From the NCBI GenBank assembly GCA_045114665.1, contig JBGUKW010000305.1, positions 1-30,121 of the forward strand: a stretch of DNA of 30,121 nt. Reading direction: 5' to 3'. Both the position numbers and the translations under genes were made by a program. A model generated the notes under the pieces. That model had not been told where the DNA came from. It saw nothing but the letters and a program-made list of their open reading frames with translations, and searched no databases. The stretch is from CADAWZ01 sp045114665 (lineage in GTDB: Bacteria; Vulcanimicrobiota; CADAWZ01). Below are positions 7,016 to 15,826 of this stretch, one piece after another; the stretch's first letter is position 1, and every line of letters begins with the position of its first letter.

Positions 7016-8137
7016 ATGACAGAACAATTTTTTACTTTAAAAGGAAAAGATGGTTCGGCACGTCTTGGAGTTCTTAAAACAGAAAGATTTACGGCTGAAA
7101 CTCCAGTATTTATGCCTGTTGGAACACAGGCAACTGTTAAGGGACTTTTACCTAAAGAAATTGAAAATATTGGATTCAATATTATTTTATCCAATACATA
7201 TCATTTATATTTACGTCCTGGTCATGAATTGATAAAAGCCATGGGCGGACTTCATAAATTTATGAATTGGAAAAGAGGAATATTGACAGACAGTGGCGGT
7301 TTTCAAGTATTTAGTATGAGAGATCGCATTTCTTTGAGTGATGAAGGTGTAACTTTTAGAAGTCATATTGATGGTTCAAAACACATGTTTTCTCCAGAGA
7401 ATGTGATTTCTTTTCAAGAGGCTTTTGGCAGTGATATAATGATGCCTATTGATGAATGTGTTCCCCCAGAGTCTTCTCATGATTATGTTGAAAAATCGTT
7501 GAAGAGAACTCATGATTGGGCTTTTAGATGTTTAAAGGCAAAGACAACTTCACAACATTTATTTGGCATTGTTCAAGGGGGCATGCATCCTGATTTGAGA
7601 AAACTTAGTGCTGAAACTCTTGCAGAAGGTGCTTTTTCAGGTTTTTCTGTTGGCGGATTGAGTGTCGGAGAAGAAAAACCTGTTATGTACTCTGTTTTAG
7701 AACAAACAACACAATATATACCTGAAGATAAACCTCGTTATTTGATGGGGGTTGGCAGTCCTGAAGATTTAGTTGAAGGGGTTGCAAGAGGTATAGATAT
7801 GTTTGATTGTGTTTTACCAACGAGGATGGCAAGAACTGGAGCTATGCTTACACCTTATGGTAAATTAATTATAAGAAATGCTAAGCATAAAATGTCTGAT
7901 TTACCTGTTGATGAGACATGTAATTGTTATACATGTAAAAATTTTTCGAGGGCATATCTAAGACATTTATTCTTGGCAGATGAAATGCTTGGTCCAGAAT
8001 TGGCTTCTATACACAATCTTACATTTTTATATAATTTGATGAAAAACATAAGAGAATCTATTGCCGAGCATAGATTTGAGCAGTTTAGAAAAGAATTTCT
8101 TGAGAAATATTTCAGTGATGCTGAAAGAGTTGATTAA
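7016..8137 (+). CDS. tgt: tRNA-guanine transglycosylase
   Basis: Exchanges guanine-34 of Asp, Asn, His and Tyr tRNAs for the queuosine precursor preQ1. The 373-residue length is normal for the bacterial enzyme. The general acid/base Asp92 sits in LTDSGGFQVF, the nucleophile Asp264 in FDCVLPTR, and the zinc site is Cys302, Cys304, Cys307 and His333. GGLSVGEEK and MGVGSPEDL are further family landmarks. GAGGAA lies about 12 bases before the ATG. It heads a tgt-secD-secF unit, a widespread gene order, although yajC, which is often between them, is absent. No other queuosine genes are in the window. Confidence 0.97.
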   Translation: MTEQFFTLKGKDGSARLGVLKTERFTAETPVFMPVGTQATVKGLLPKEIENIGFNIILSNTYHLYLRPGHELIKAMGGLHKFMNWKRGILTDSGGFQVFSMRDRISLSDEGVTFRSHIDGSKHMFSPENVISFQEAFGSDIMMPIDECVPPESSHDYVEKSLKRTHDWAFRCLKAKTTSQHLFGIVQGGMHPDLRKLSAETLAEGAFSGFSVGGLSVGEEKPVMYSVLEQTTQYIPEDKPRYLMGVGSPEDLVEGVARGIDMFDCVLPTRMARTGAMLTPYGKLIIRNAKHKMSDLPVDETCNCYTCKNFSRAYLRHLFLADEMLGPELASIHNLTFLYNLMKNIRESIAEHRFEQFRKEFLEKYFSDAERVD

Positions 8138-8188
8138 GGAAAACTTAAAAAATAGAAATTATTTTAATTTTATGGAAAGGGGATATTT

Positions 8189-9448
8189 ATGACTAAACGA
8201 TCCAAAAATTGGATGTATTTGGCAATTGTTATAATTATAACAATTGTTGGATGCGTTTCCATATATAATCCAAATACTAAAAAGTTTAATATAAAACTTG
8301 GTCTTGATTTGAGATCAGGTACGCATATTGCTGTACAGTTATTGCCGATGCAGAATTATGCTACTGGTAAAGATGAGCCAATTACTGAGGACATTATTGC
8401 TAATTCTATTCAAGTATTTGAAAAACGTCTAAATCCAGAAGGCAATAAAGAGATATTGATCCAAAAAGAAGGAACTGACCGTCTTATTATCGAGATTCCA
8501 GAAGAAACCGATGTAAAAAGAGCAGAAGAACTTGTAAAAAAAGTTGGTGTCTTGGAATTTAAGGAACAAGACATGAGAACAAACAGATGGAAAACTGTTT
8601 TGACAGGTGCTTCTTTAAAGCCTAATTCTGCAAAAACAGGTATAGACCAATCTGGAAAATCTTATGTTTCAATAGAGTTCAACAATGAAGGTGCTAAGAA
8701 ATTTGGTGAAATTACCAAAAGAAATATCAAGAAACCTATCGCTATATATTTCGATAATAAAGAGATAAGTTCTCCTGTTGTTCAGTCTGCTATTTTAGGT
8801 GGCAGTTGTACAATCAGTGGTGAAACAATGACTCCAGAAGAATGTGAAAACTTAAAAGTATTGATGAATTCAGGTTCTCTTAAAGCAAAAGTTAAAATAC
8901 TTGAAAGTATGACTGTTGACCCAATGTTAGGTCAGGCTTCTTTAACTTCAAGTCTTGCTGCTGGAATAGTTGGACTTGTAATAGTTGGTATTTTTATGTT
9001 GATTTATTACAGACTTCCAGGACTCACAGCTGATTTGGCTCTCATTATCTATACAATAGTAAGTCTTGCAACTATGTGTATAGGTGGATTTGTAATGACT
9101 CTTCCTGGTATTGCTGGATTTATTCTTGCAATAGGTATGGCGGTTGATGCAAATGTTCTTATATTTGAGAGAATGAAAGAAGAACTTTGGGAAGGTAAAA
9201 GTCTTGAAAAATCAATAGATATTGGTTTTAATAGAGCTTTTGTATCTATTTTTGACAGCCATGTTACCACATTTATTGGTGCTTGGATTATTTATGCACT
9301 TGGAGCAACAACAATGAAGGGATTTGGTTTGACATTGATGATCGGTACATTTTGGAGTCTTATAACAAATACTGCTGGAACAAAGATATTTTTAGATGCC
9401 TTTTTCCTCAATAATATTAACACAAATAGAAAAGCATACGGTGAATAA
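8189..9448 (+). CDS. secD: Protein translocase subunit SecD
   Basis: Inner-membrane subunit that uses the proton-motive force to help pull proteins across SecYEG. The 419-residue protein has a first helix at about 8-28, a conserved LGLDLRSGTHIAVQL segment, a periplasmic domain, and a C-terminal five-helix block with LPGIAGFILAIGMAVDANVL. The functionally important transmembrane Asp is present (Asp320 in AVDANV). It is near the short end of the family. GGAAAGGGG precedes the ATG by about 8 bases. It lies 51 bp after tgt and 15 bp before secF. Confidence 0.96.
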   Translation: MTKRSKNWMYLAIVIIITIVGCVSIYNPNTKKFNIKLGLDLRSGTHIAVQLLPMQNYATGKDEPITEDIIANSIQVFEKRLNPEGNKEILIQKEGTDRLIIEIPEETDVKRAEELVKKVGVLEFKEQDMRTNRWKTVLTGASLKPNSAKTGIDQSGKSYVSIEFNNEGAKKFGEITKRNIKKPIAIYFDNKEISSPVVQSAILGGSCTISGETMTPEECENLKVLMNSGSLKAKVKILESMTVDPMLGQASLTSSLAAGIVGLVIVGIFMLIYYRLPGLTADLALIIYTIVSLATMCIGGFVMTLPGIAGFILAIGMAVDANVLIFERMKEELWEGKSLEKSIDIGFNRAFVSIFDSHVTTFIGAWIIYALGATTMKGFGLTLMIGTFWSLITNTAGTKIFLDAFFLNNINTNRKAYGE

Positions 9449-9463
9449 GGGAGGAATGATACA

Positions 9464-11230
9464 ATGAATTTTGCTGAAATTTTTTCTAAGACCCCACCTG
9501 CTAATTGGGGAATAATGGCTTTTATTGTTGTTGCTCTTCTTGCTCTTTCTATTTATACACAGAGATTTCGTAAAAATCCAATAAAGATAATTGAAAACAA
9601 AAATTTATTTTTGAGTGTATCAGGAACAATTTGTCTTATTCTTTTTGCTGTTATTCTTTTTAAGTTTCAGACAAAAACAATAAATTATTCTCTTGAATTT
9701 ACTGGTGGAACAATGCTTGAAGTTGGTTTCCCAGAATCAGTAGATAAGAATAGAATTCCAGATATTATCAAAAAATCTGTTCAAGAGTACAATAGTAGTA
9801 TAGAGAAACAAATTGCAGTTGCAAAAAATGATCCTAAAGTTGAACAAGAACTTAAAGATACTTTGTTAAAAAATCCTACTGTTCAACCAGAAGGCAATCC
9901 AAGAATTATGGATTATCCAAATGATATGAATAGAGTAGATATGGTTTTGGCAAAGAAAAATGGTTCTTTGAGCAAAGAGGATGTTAAAGGTCTTTCAGTT
10001 GATTTATTTAATACTCTTGGTAAGATGAGAGTAGATGAAAAATCAATTTCTGAAGAAAATGGAAAAGTAAAATATTCTTTCTGGGTTGAAACATCAGAAA
10101 AATGGTTTACAACAGAAGAAGCAAATACTGAAGATTTAGCAAAAGATAAAGAAATTAAACAAGAAGAAAAAACTGAAAATAAAGAAGATGAAAATGTTGA
10201 AAATGTCAAGAGAATTGTTGTTTTTGCTGATCAAAAAGGTTTTGAAGATATTCTCACTTCATTTGATAAAGATTTGATTCTTGATTCAGTTAACATTTCT
10301 GTTCCGCAAAAATTGTTGGACGAAAATAAAAAGGAAATTAAAGATCAATTTAATGCTGCATTTATTCGTTTGGCAACTTCCAAAGGTGGAAATTTAGAAG
10401 ACAATGATAGAACAAAATTGCTTACAATAATATCTAAAAATTCAGGTAATATCTATATTTTTAAAAGAGAAAGTATAGGTCCATCTATTGGTAAAGAGCT
10501 TTCTCAGAAAGCATTTACAGCAGTTCTTGTTGCTCTTATTCTACAGTTGATTTATATTGCAATAAGATTTAATAATAAGTGGCATTATGGTATTGTTGCA
10601 GATATCGGTCTTTTCCATGATTTGGTCTTGATGTTTGGTATATATGCTCTTATGAATCTTGAATTTGATTCTCCATTTGTGTCGGCGATGATGACGATTA
10701 TCGGATATTCTGTCATGAATTCAATCGTTATTTTCGATAGAATAAGAGAAAATTTGAAATTTCTTGTTGGTAAATCATTTAATGAAGTTGCAAATGCTTC
10801 TTGTAACCAAACAATGACAAGAAGTGTTAACACAACATTGACAGTTTTGATTACACTATTTGCACTTTATTTCTTTGGTGGTGCTACATTAAAGAACTTT
10901 GCATTTGCTCTTTTGATAGGTTGTACTGCTGGAGCTTATTCTTCAATATTCCTTGTTCCTTCGTTACTTTCAGTATTTGAAGTTTATGTAAAGCAAAATG
11001 AAGACCGTGATGCTGAAAAGAAGAAAGAGGCAATGAAAGAAGCAAGTGAGGAAAGAAGAAGAAAGAAAATTGCAAAAAGACTTGCTGAAGAATCATCTGA
11101 GGAACTTCCTCCAGAAAATGAAGATGATTATATTGACAAGCCAAGAAAAGCAGTAAAAGAAGAGTCTGATGAAGATGAAGAAGAAAAACCTTCAAGAAGA
11201 AAGAGAATTGTAAGAAGAAAAAGAAGATAA
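9464..11230 (+). CDS. secF: Protein translocase subunit SecF, enlarged
   Basis: Partner of SecD. At 588 residues it is nearly twice the usual SecF (about 300-320). The core is clear: SLEFTGGTMLEVGF (76-89), SIGPSIGKELSQKA (337-350) and DRIREN (425-430), with the conserved Arg453 in TMTRSVNTT. Three additions stand out: an extra N-terminal hydrophobic helix (about 15-33) before the normal first helix (49-68); a periplasmic domain of about 270 residues instead of about 110, with a Glu/Lys-rich stretch at 217-250; and a charged cytoplasmic tail from about 505 ending in a very basic Arg/Lys run. The position normally held by an essential transmembrane Asp (GYSxND) is Asn419 here. GGGAGG precedes the ATG. 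Confidence 0.93.
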   Translation: MNFAEIFSKTPPANWGIMAFIVVALLALSIYTQRFRKNPIKIIENKNLFLSVSGTICLILFAVILFKFQTKTINYSLEFTGGTMLEVGFPESVDKNRIPDIIKKSVQEYNSSIEKQIAVAKNDPKVEQELKDTLLKNPTVQPEGNPRIMDYPNDMNRVDMVLAKKNGSLSKEDVKGLSVDLFNTLGKMRVDEKSISEENGKVKYSFWVETSEKWFTTEEANTEDLAKDKEIKQEEKTENKEDENVENVKRIVVFADQKGFEDILTSFDKDLILDSVNISVPQKLLDENKKEIKDQFNAAFIRLATSKGGNLEDNDRTKLLTIISKNSGNIYIFKRESIGPSIGKELSQKAFTAVLVALILQLIYIAIRFNNKWHYGIVADIGLFHDLVLMFGIYALMNLEFDSPFVSAMMTIIGYSVMNSIVIFDRIRENLKFLVGKSFNEVANASCNQTMTRSVNTTLTVLITLFALYFFGGATLKNFAFALLIGCTAGAYSSIFLVPSLLSVFEVYVKQNEDRDAEKKKEAMKEASEERRRKKIAKRLAEESSEELPPENEDDYIDKPRKAVKEESDEDEEEKPSRRKRIVRRKRR

Positions 11231-11244
11231 TTCAAGTAACTGTT

Positions 11245-11288
11245 TAATAAAAAAACGGAATCTAAATTTAGATTCCGTTTTTTTATTA
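11245..11288 (+). terminator. Terminator after secF
   Basis: A perfect 44-bp palindrome centred between 11266 and 11267, with core ACGGAATCTAAA and its complement, flanked by A and T runs. In RNA it folds into a hairpin with a U-rich tail, 15 bases after the secF stop. Confidence 0.85.
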
Positions 11289-11694
11289 TTAAACGGATTT
11301 TTAAAATGGGATTTTTTATATGCAGAAAAGAAATTTAAATTGCTAATGTTTGTTTCTACTTATGACGAATTTGCAAGTTTTAGTTTTGGGGTATAATAAG
11401 ACTCACTAAACAATTTTACCCCAAAGTTTATATCTAATTTCTAAAAACAACCATTCTTTTTCTAAGTGCATTTTTATAGAAACTACTATAGAAAATTGAA
11501 ATCGTTCCCTTTATTATACCACAAAACTTTGTTTACTTGTTAAATAGTGCCTATTTTTGAAAATTATTTAACAGCAAAATTGATAGAAATTGACAAAGAG
11601 AAAAAAAATCTGCAAGAAAATAGAGGACAAAAGAGGAAAAAAGAAAAAAATAATTTTCATAAGATAAAAGGAAAGGAAAATTTGGAGGATTATT
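11289..11694. other. Gene-free spacer between secF and tmk
   Basis: No supported gene is seen on either strand. The left half contains the inverted-repeat element at 11382-11528. The right half (about 11540-11680) is purine-rich on the plus strand, leading into the tmk ribosome-binding site; no convincing tmk promoter was identified close to its start. The TATAAT inside the left inverted repeat (11392-11397) could serve, but would give a leader of about 290 bases. Confidence 0.6.
11382..11528. repeat. 147-bp element with 18-bp terminal inverted repeats
   Basis: AGTTTTGGGGTATAATAA at 11382-11399 recurs inverted at 11511-11528 with one mismatch (G to T). A third, more diverged inverted copy lies inside (about 11413-11429, TTTTACCCCAAAG), so TTTGGGGTA/TACCCCAAA can form a 9-bp stem. 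A TATAGAAA direct repeat lies near 11475-11493. The layout resembles a MITE, but no target-site duplication is evident. The repeats also contain TATAAT, so a pair of converging promoters is the alternative. Confidence 0.5.
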
Positions 11695-12366
11695 TTGAAC
11701 GGTTTTTTTATAACTTTTGAAGGAATAGAGGGAACTGGGAAAACAACGCAAGTAAAGGCTTTACAAGAGGCACTTTCTAAAAAATATTTACCTGTTTTGA
11801 CAACTCGTGAGCCAGGTGGTTCAAGCCTTGGTGATAAAATAAGAAAACTTCTTGCAGACCCTGAAAATGAGATGTCTGCACTTACAGAATTTTTGTTATT
11901 TTCATCTGCAAGAGCTGAACATGCTGATAAATTTTTGAGACCGTGGCTTGAAGAAGGATATATAATTATATCTGATCGATTTACTGATTCTTCTTTGGCA
12001 TATCAATCATTTGGAAGGGGAATTCCAGAAAATTTTGTAAAAGAAGTTAATTCAACCGCAACATGGGGAATTTCTCCTAATTTGACTTTTTATCTTGATT
12101 TAACACCTGAAGAATCTGTAAAACGAGTTAAAATGAGGCTTGAAGAAAAAGAAGAAGTTCCAGAACGGCTTGAAAGAGAAAAAATAGGCTTTTTCAGAAA
12201 AGTTCGAGATGGTTATCTTGCTTTAATTGAAGATGAACCAAATAGATTTAGATATATAGATGGGACACTTCCTGCAAATGTTATACATGAAAAAATTTTG
12301 AATATAACACTTTCTGAATTGAGAAAACTCAAACAGTACAATTCATTAAATACTTTAGATTTATAA
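11695..12366 (+). CDS. tmk: Thymidylate kinase
   Basis: Phosphorylates dTMP to dTDP for DNA synthesis. 223 residues, slightly longer than the usual 205-215. The P-loop is GIEGTGKTT (10-18); TREPGGS follows; the DRFTDSSLAYQ motif contacts the nucleotide; a LID segment with ERLEREK follows. The TTG start at 11695 is supported by GGAGG six bases upstream. In many bacteria tmk sits beside holB; here holB is about 6 kb away on the other strand. Confidence 0.96.
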   Translation: MNGFFITFEGIEGTGKTTQVKALQEALSKKYLPVLTTREPGGSSLGDKIRKLLADPENEMSALTEFLLFSSARAEHADKFLRPWLEEGYIIISDRFTDSSLAYQSFGRGIPENFVKEVNSTATWGISPNLTFYLDLTPEESVKRVKMRLEEKEEVPERLEREKIGFFRKVRDGYLALIEDEPNRFRYIDGTLPANVIHEKILNITLSELRKLKQYNSLNTLDL

Positions 12367-12477
12367 ATGAAATATTAATTTGGTAATTTTAATGCCTTGT
12401 GTTAGTTTATTTAGTTTTCAAATAATAAAATAATAAATAATTTGACTATATAACAAAAGAAAAGGATATTTTTTAAA

Positions 12478-14601
12478 ATGACGATGAAGTTAGAAGAGCT
12501 TGTGTCAGAAGATACTGGTATAAAGATAGAATTTGTAAACAATCTTATAGAACTTTTTGATGAAAATGCTACAATTCCATTCGTTTCAAGATATAGAAAA
12601 GATAAAACAGGTGGTCTTGATGAAATAGCTGTTGCTGGTGTTTATGATTCAATAGAAAAATTTAGAACACTTGCTGATAGAAAAGTTTTTATTAAGTCTG
12701 AAATAGAGAAAAAAGGCAAGCTAACAGAAGAGTTGATTTTGACTATAGATGAGTGTAAAGACCCAAAGAAACTCGAAGATATATATTTGCCATATAAAGA
12801 TAAAAAGAAAACAAAAGCAGAAAAAGCTAAAGAAGCAGGTCTTGGAGACTTTGCTGTTATATTGATGGGCAGTGAAGATAAAGGGAATCCTGAAGAGCTT
12901 GCAGTTAATTACATAAATGTTGAAGCTAAATTTGATACTGTTGAAAAAGTTCTTGAAGGTGCTTTGGATATAATCACACAAGATGTCGTTGAAAAAAGCG
13001 ACTTAATTGAATATTTCCTCAAAACAGCAATTAATTCAGGATTTTTGACATCTGAAGTCAAAAAAGGTTTTGATGGTTCAGATAGAAGATTTGAAGAATA
13101 TTATGGATATTCAGAAAAGATATCTTCACTCATACAGCCAAGATGTTCACATAGATATTTGGCTATGAGAAGAGGAGAGGAATGCGGAGCTTTGACATTA
13201 AAGTCTGAAGTATCTGAGGAAGAGCATATATTTACATTAAAAAATAAATATATGACAGGGCAACATTTTTATAAAGATATTGTTGAAAAAGCAGTTGAAA
13301 GAGCATATAATCAATATTTAAGACCAGCTTTGGAAACAAGAATAAAACAAGAACTTTTTGAAGTTGCACAAAATGAGGCAATTTCTGTTTTTTCAAAAAA
13401 TATGGAATCAATTTTGATGGCTCCACCAATTCCCCCAAGAAATGTGATTGGAATGGACCCAGGTATAAGAACAGGTATAAAAACAGCCATTCTTGACAAA
13501 GACGGAAAATATCTTGCAAATACTGTTTTGAAAATAAATACCCCATTTGAAAAAGATAGGGCATTATTAGAATTAAAAGTCTTGATAAAAAAATATAAAA
13601 CAGGAGCAATAGGGGTTGGAACTGGTACAGGTTCTAAAGAGACACTTTCTTTTGCAAAACAGGCTGTAAAAGAGCTTGGCGAAGATGTGATTGTTGCCCT
13701 TGTCGATGAGACAGGTGCTTCAGTCTATTCTGCTTCAGAAGTTGCAAGAGAAGAGTTTCCAGACCTTGATTTGACTGTTAGAGGTGCAATAAGTATTGGA
13801 AGAAGATTGCAAAATCCACTTGCAGAACTTGTAAAAGTCGATCCAAGATCGGCAGGTGCTGGTCAATATCAGCATGATTTAGATCAAAAGAAATTGAAAG
13901 CAGCCCTTGAAAGAGTTATTCAAATTTGCGTAAATAATATTGGAGTTGATATAAATACAGCTTCTTACTCAATACTTGCTAAAATATCTGGTTTGGCTGA
14001 AAAAACAGCAAAAAATATAGTAAAATTTAGAGAAGAAAATGGATTTTTCAAGGACAGAGGCGAGATAAAGAAAGTAAAAGGAATTGGTCCAAAATCTTTT
14101 GAACAATGTGCAGGATTTTTGAGAATAAGAGAAGGCAAAAATCCTCTTGATTCAACAAGAGTTCACCCTGAATCTTATTCACTTGTCGTAAAAATTGCAG
14201 ATGATTTGAAAGTAAAAATAGAAGATTTGATAGGAAATAAAGACATACTTTCTAAGATTGACACCAAAAAATATATTGATGACAAAACAGGAAAACATAC
14301 TGTAGAATCTGTAATTGAAGATTTGAAATATCCTGCTTTAGACCCAAGAAAAGAATTTAGAAATGTCAATTTCTTAGAAGGTATTGACAAAATCGAAGAT
14401 TTAAAGCCAAATATGGTAACAGAAGGGGTTGTAAAAAATATTACTAATTTTGGAGCATTTATTGATGTAGGTGTTCACCAAGATGGACTTTGTCATATTT
14501 CAAAAATGAAGGGAAAATCTTTGAGAACAGGTGATATTGTAACTGTAAAAATAATAAGTGCGGACCCATTTAAAAAGAGAATTTCTCTCGATATTTGCTA
14601 A
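12478..14601 (+). CDS. tex: Tex family S1 RNA-binding protein
   Basis: A nucleic-acid-binding protein related to eukaryotic Spt6, linked to transcription and stress tolerance; its exact role in bacteria is not settled. The 707-residue length matches the family. In order: an N-terminal helical region; a YqgF/RuvC-like domain starting near Asp327 (IGMDPGIRTG); helix-hairpin-helix motifs (FKDRGEIKKVKGIGPKSFEQ); and an S1 domain at about 645-707 (GVVKNITNFGAFIDVGVHQD). Two start codons are possible, 12478 and 12484; the AAAAGGA site fits either only loosely. It lies 111 bp after tmk. Confidence 0.95.
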   Translation: MTMKLEELVSEDTGIKIEFVNNLIELFDENATIPFVSRYRKDKTGGLDEIAVAGVYDSIEKFRTLADRKVFIKSEIEKKGKLTEELILTIDECKDPKKLEDIYLPYKDKKKTKAEKAKEAGLGDFAVILMGSEDKGNPEELAVNYINVEAKFDTVEKVLEGALDIITQDVVEKSDLIEYFLKTAINSGFLTSEVKKGFDGSDRRFEEYYGYSEKISSLIQPRCSHRYLAMRRGEECGALTLKSEVSEEEHIFTLKNKYMTGQHFYKDIVEKAVERAYNQYLRPALETRIKQELFEVAQNEAISVFSKNMESILMAPPIPPRNVIGMDPGIRTGIKTAILDKDGKYLANTVLKINTPFEKDRALLELKVLIKKYKTGAIGVGTGTGSKETLSFAKQAVKELGEDVIVALVDETGASVYSASEVAREEFPDLDLTVRGAISIGRRLQNPLAELVKVDPRSAGAGQYQHDLDQKKLKAALERVIQICVNNIGVDINTASYSILAKISGLAEKTAKNIVKFREENGFFKDRGEIKKVKGIGPKSFEQCAGFLRIREGKNPLDSTRVHPESYSLVVKIADDLKVKIEDLIGNKDILSKIDTKKYIDDKTGKHTVESVIEDLKYPALDPRKEFRNVNFLEGIDKIEDLKPNMVTEGVVKNITNFGAFIDVGVHQDGLCHISKMKGKSLRTGDIVTVKIISADPFKKRISLDIC

Positions 14602-14611
14602 ATTTAGATAC

Positions 14612-14650
14612 AAAAAACTGCACCTATTTTTTTAATAGGTGCAGTTTTTT
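14612..14650. terminator. Bidirectional terminator between tex and namZ
   Basis: A perfect 12-bp stem (14617-14628, ACTGCACCTATT, with 14634-14645) has a 5-base loop, an A-run on the left and a T-run on the right. It serves both converging genes and touches the namZ stop codon. Confidence 0.88.
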
Positions 14651-15810
14651 TAGTACATTAAAAAATCTTGTCTTCTTTTTCTAAATGATGTTTCTTCTGA
14701 AATCCAAGATTTTCTCAAATCCTCTGCTTTTTCTCCTGATTCAAGTGCTTTTCTTGGTTCATCAGAACCAAATAGAATATCTATAGGTAATTTGTTATAT
14801 TCATATTCATAAGGTGGCTGTTTCCAAGAAAATTGTTCTGACCAATTTTTAAGAATCGTCTCAAAAATCTTCAAGGTTGTAAAAACAGATTCAAAGGCAT
14901 TTCTGTCTATTACATGTAACTGCCCACCAAAACAAATTTTTCCTGCATGCTTTTGGAATGAAGGTTGAAATGAGGCTTTTCTAAATACAAGTCCATCGAC
15001 ATTTTTTAAAGATTCTGCTAAAATTTCTGATGAAAAATACGGAGCTCCAAATAGTTCAAAAGGTCTTGTAGTTCCTCTTCCTTCTGAAATTGTTGTACCT
15101 TCAACAAGGCACATACCAGGATAGACAATGGCTGTATCGAGTGTGGGCATATTTGGAGAAGGCATAACCCAAGGCAATTTTGTATCATCGAACCACATGT
15201 TTCTCTTCCAGTTTTTCATGGTAACAACTATAAATTTACCTGAAAGTCCTTTTTCTTTGTACATCATGAAAAGAAGCTCTCCCATAGTCATTCCATGTCT
15301 TATTGGAATATTGTAGAGACCGACAAAAGATTCAAATCCAGTTTTTAAAACAGGTCCTTCAATCGACATTCCATTTATTGGATTTGGTCTGTCGAGAACA
15401 ACGACTCTTATACCGAGTTGGCAACATTTTTCCAACATCAAAAGAGATGTCCAAAGGAAAGTATAATATCTTGCACCAATGTCAGGAAGGTCTATTACAA
15501 CAGTATCTATTCCTTTTAGCATTTCATCTGAAGGCTGTCTTACTTCACCATAAAGGCTATAGACAGGCAATGATAATTTTTTGTCTTCATAGCCATTCCA
15601 TTCGATCATATTGTCTTGCGTATGACCATCTAATCCATGTTGAGGTCCAAAAAGTGCCTTCAATGAAAAAGATTTTTCTTTTGCAAAAATATCTACAGCA
15701 TGGCGGAGTTTTGAATCTACCGAAGCCTGATTTACTAAAAGACCTACATTTGCTCCTTTTAGTATATCAAAATTTTTCTCTATTAAAACATCAAGTCCTG
15801 ATAAAACCAT
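14650..15810 (-). CDS. namZ: Exo-beta-N-acetylmuramidase NamZ family (DUF1343)
   Basis: 386 residues with the DUF1343 landmarks in order: LFGPQHGL, DLPDIGARYYTF, LDRPNPINGM, PSPNMPTLD and EGTTISEGRGTTRPF, followed by GAP. Characterised members remove terminal MurNAc from peptidoglycan fragments. No signal peptide is visible: the N-terminus MVLSGLDVLIEKNFD is not hydrophobic enough. If the start is right, the enzyme acts in the cytoplasm on imported muropeptides, or is exported some other way. It is the last gene of a holB-ricT-namZ unit, 16 bp after ricT. Confidence 0.88.
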   Translation of the reverse strand: MVLSGLDVLIEKNFDILKGANVGLLVNQASVDSKLRHAVDIFAKEKSFSLKALFGPQHGLDGHTQDNMIEWNGYEDKKLSLPVYSLYGEVRQPSDEMLKGIDTVVIDLPDIGARYYTFLWTSLLMLEKCCQLGIRVVVLDRPNPINGMSIEGPVLKTGFESFVGLYNIPIRHGMTMGELLFMMYKEKGLSGKFIVVTMKNWKRNMWFDDTKLPWVMPSPNMPTLDTAIVYPGMCLVEGTTISEGRGTTRPFELFGAPYFSSEILAESLKNVDGLVFRKASFQPSFQKHAGKICFGGQLHVIDRNAFESVFTTLKIFETILKNWSEQFSWKQPPYEYEYNKLPIDILFGSDEPRKALESGEKAEDLRKSWISEETSFRKRRQDFLMY

Positions 15811-15826
15811 TTTTAACCTCTAAATT

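Noticed and set aside
8138..8188. A yajC gene between tgt and secD
   Set aside because: Only 51 bases are available, too few for yajC.
11551..11751. Minus-strand 66-codon frame overlapping the tmk start
   Set aside because: Phe/Leu/Ser-rich composition from the purine-rich tmk leader, no homology that I recognise, and overlap with a well-supported gene start.
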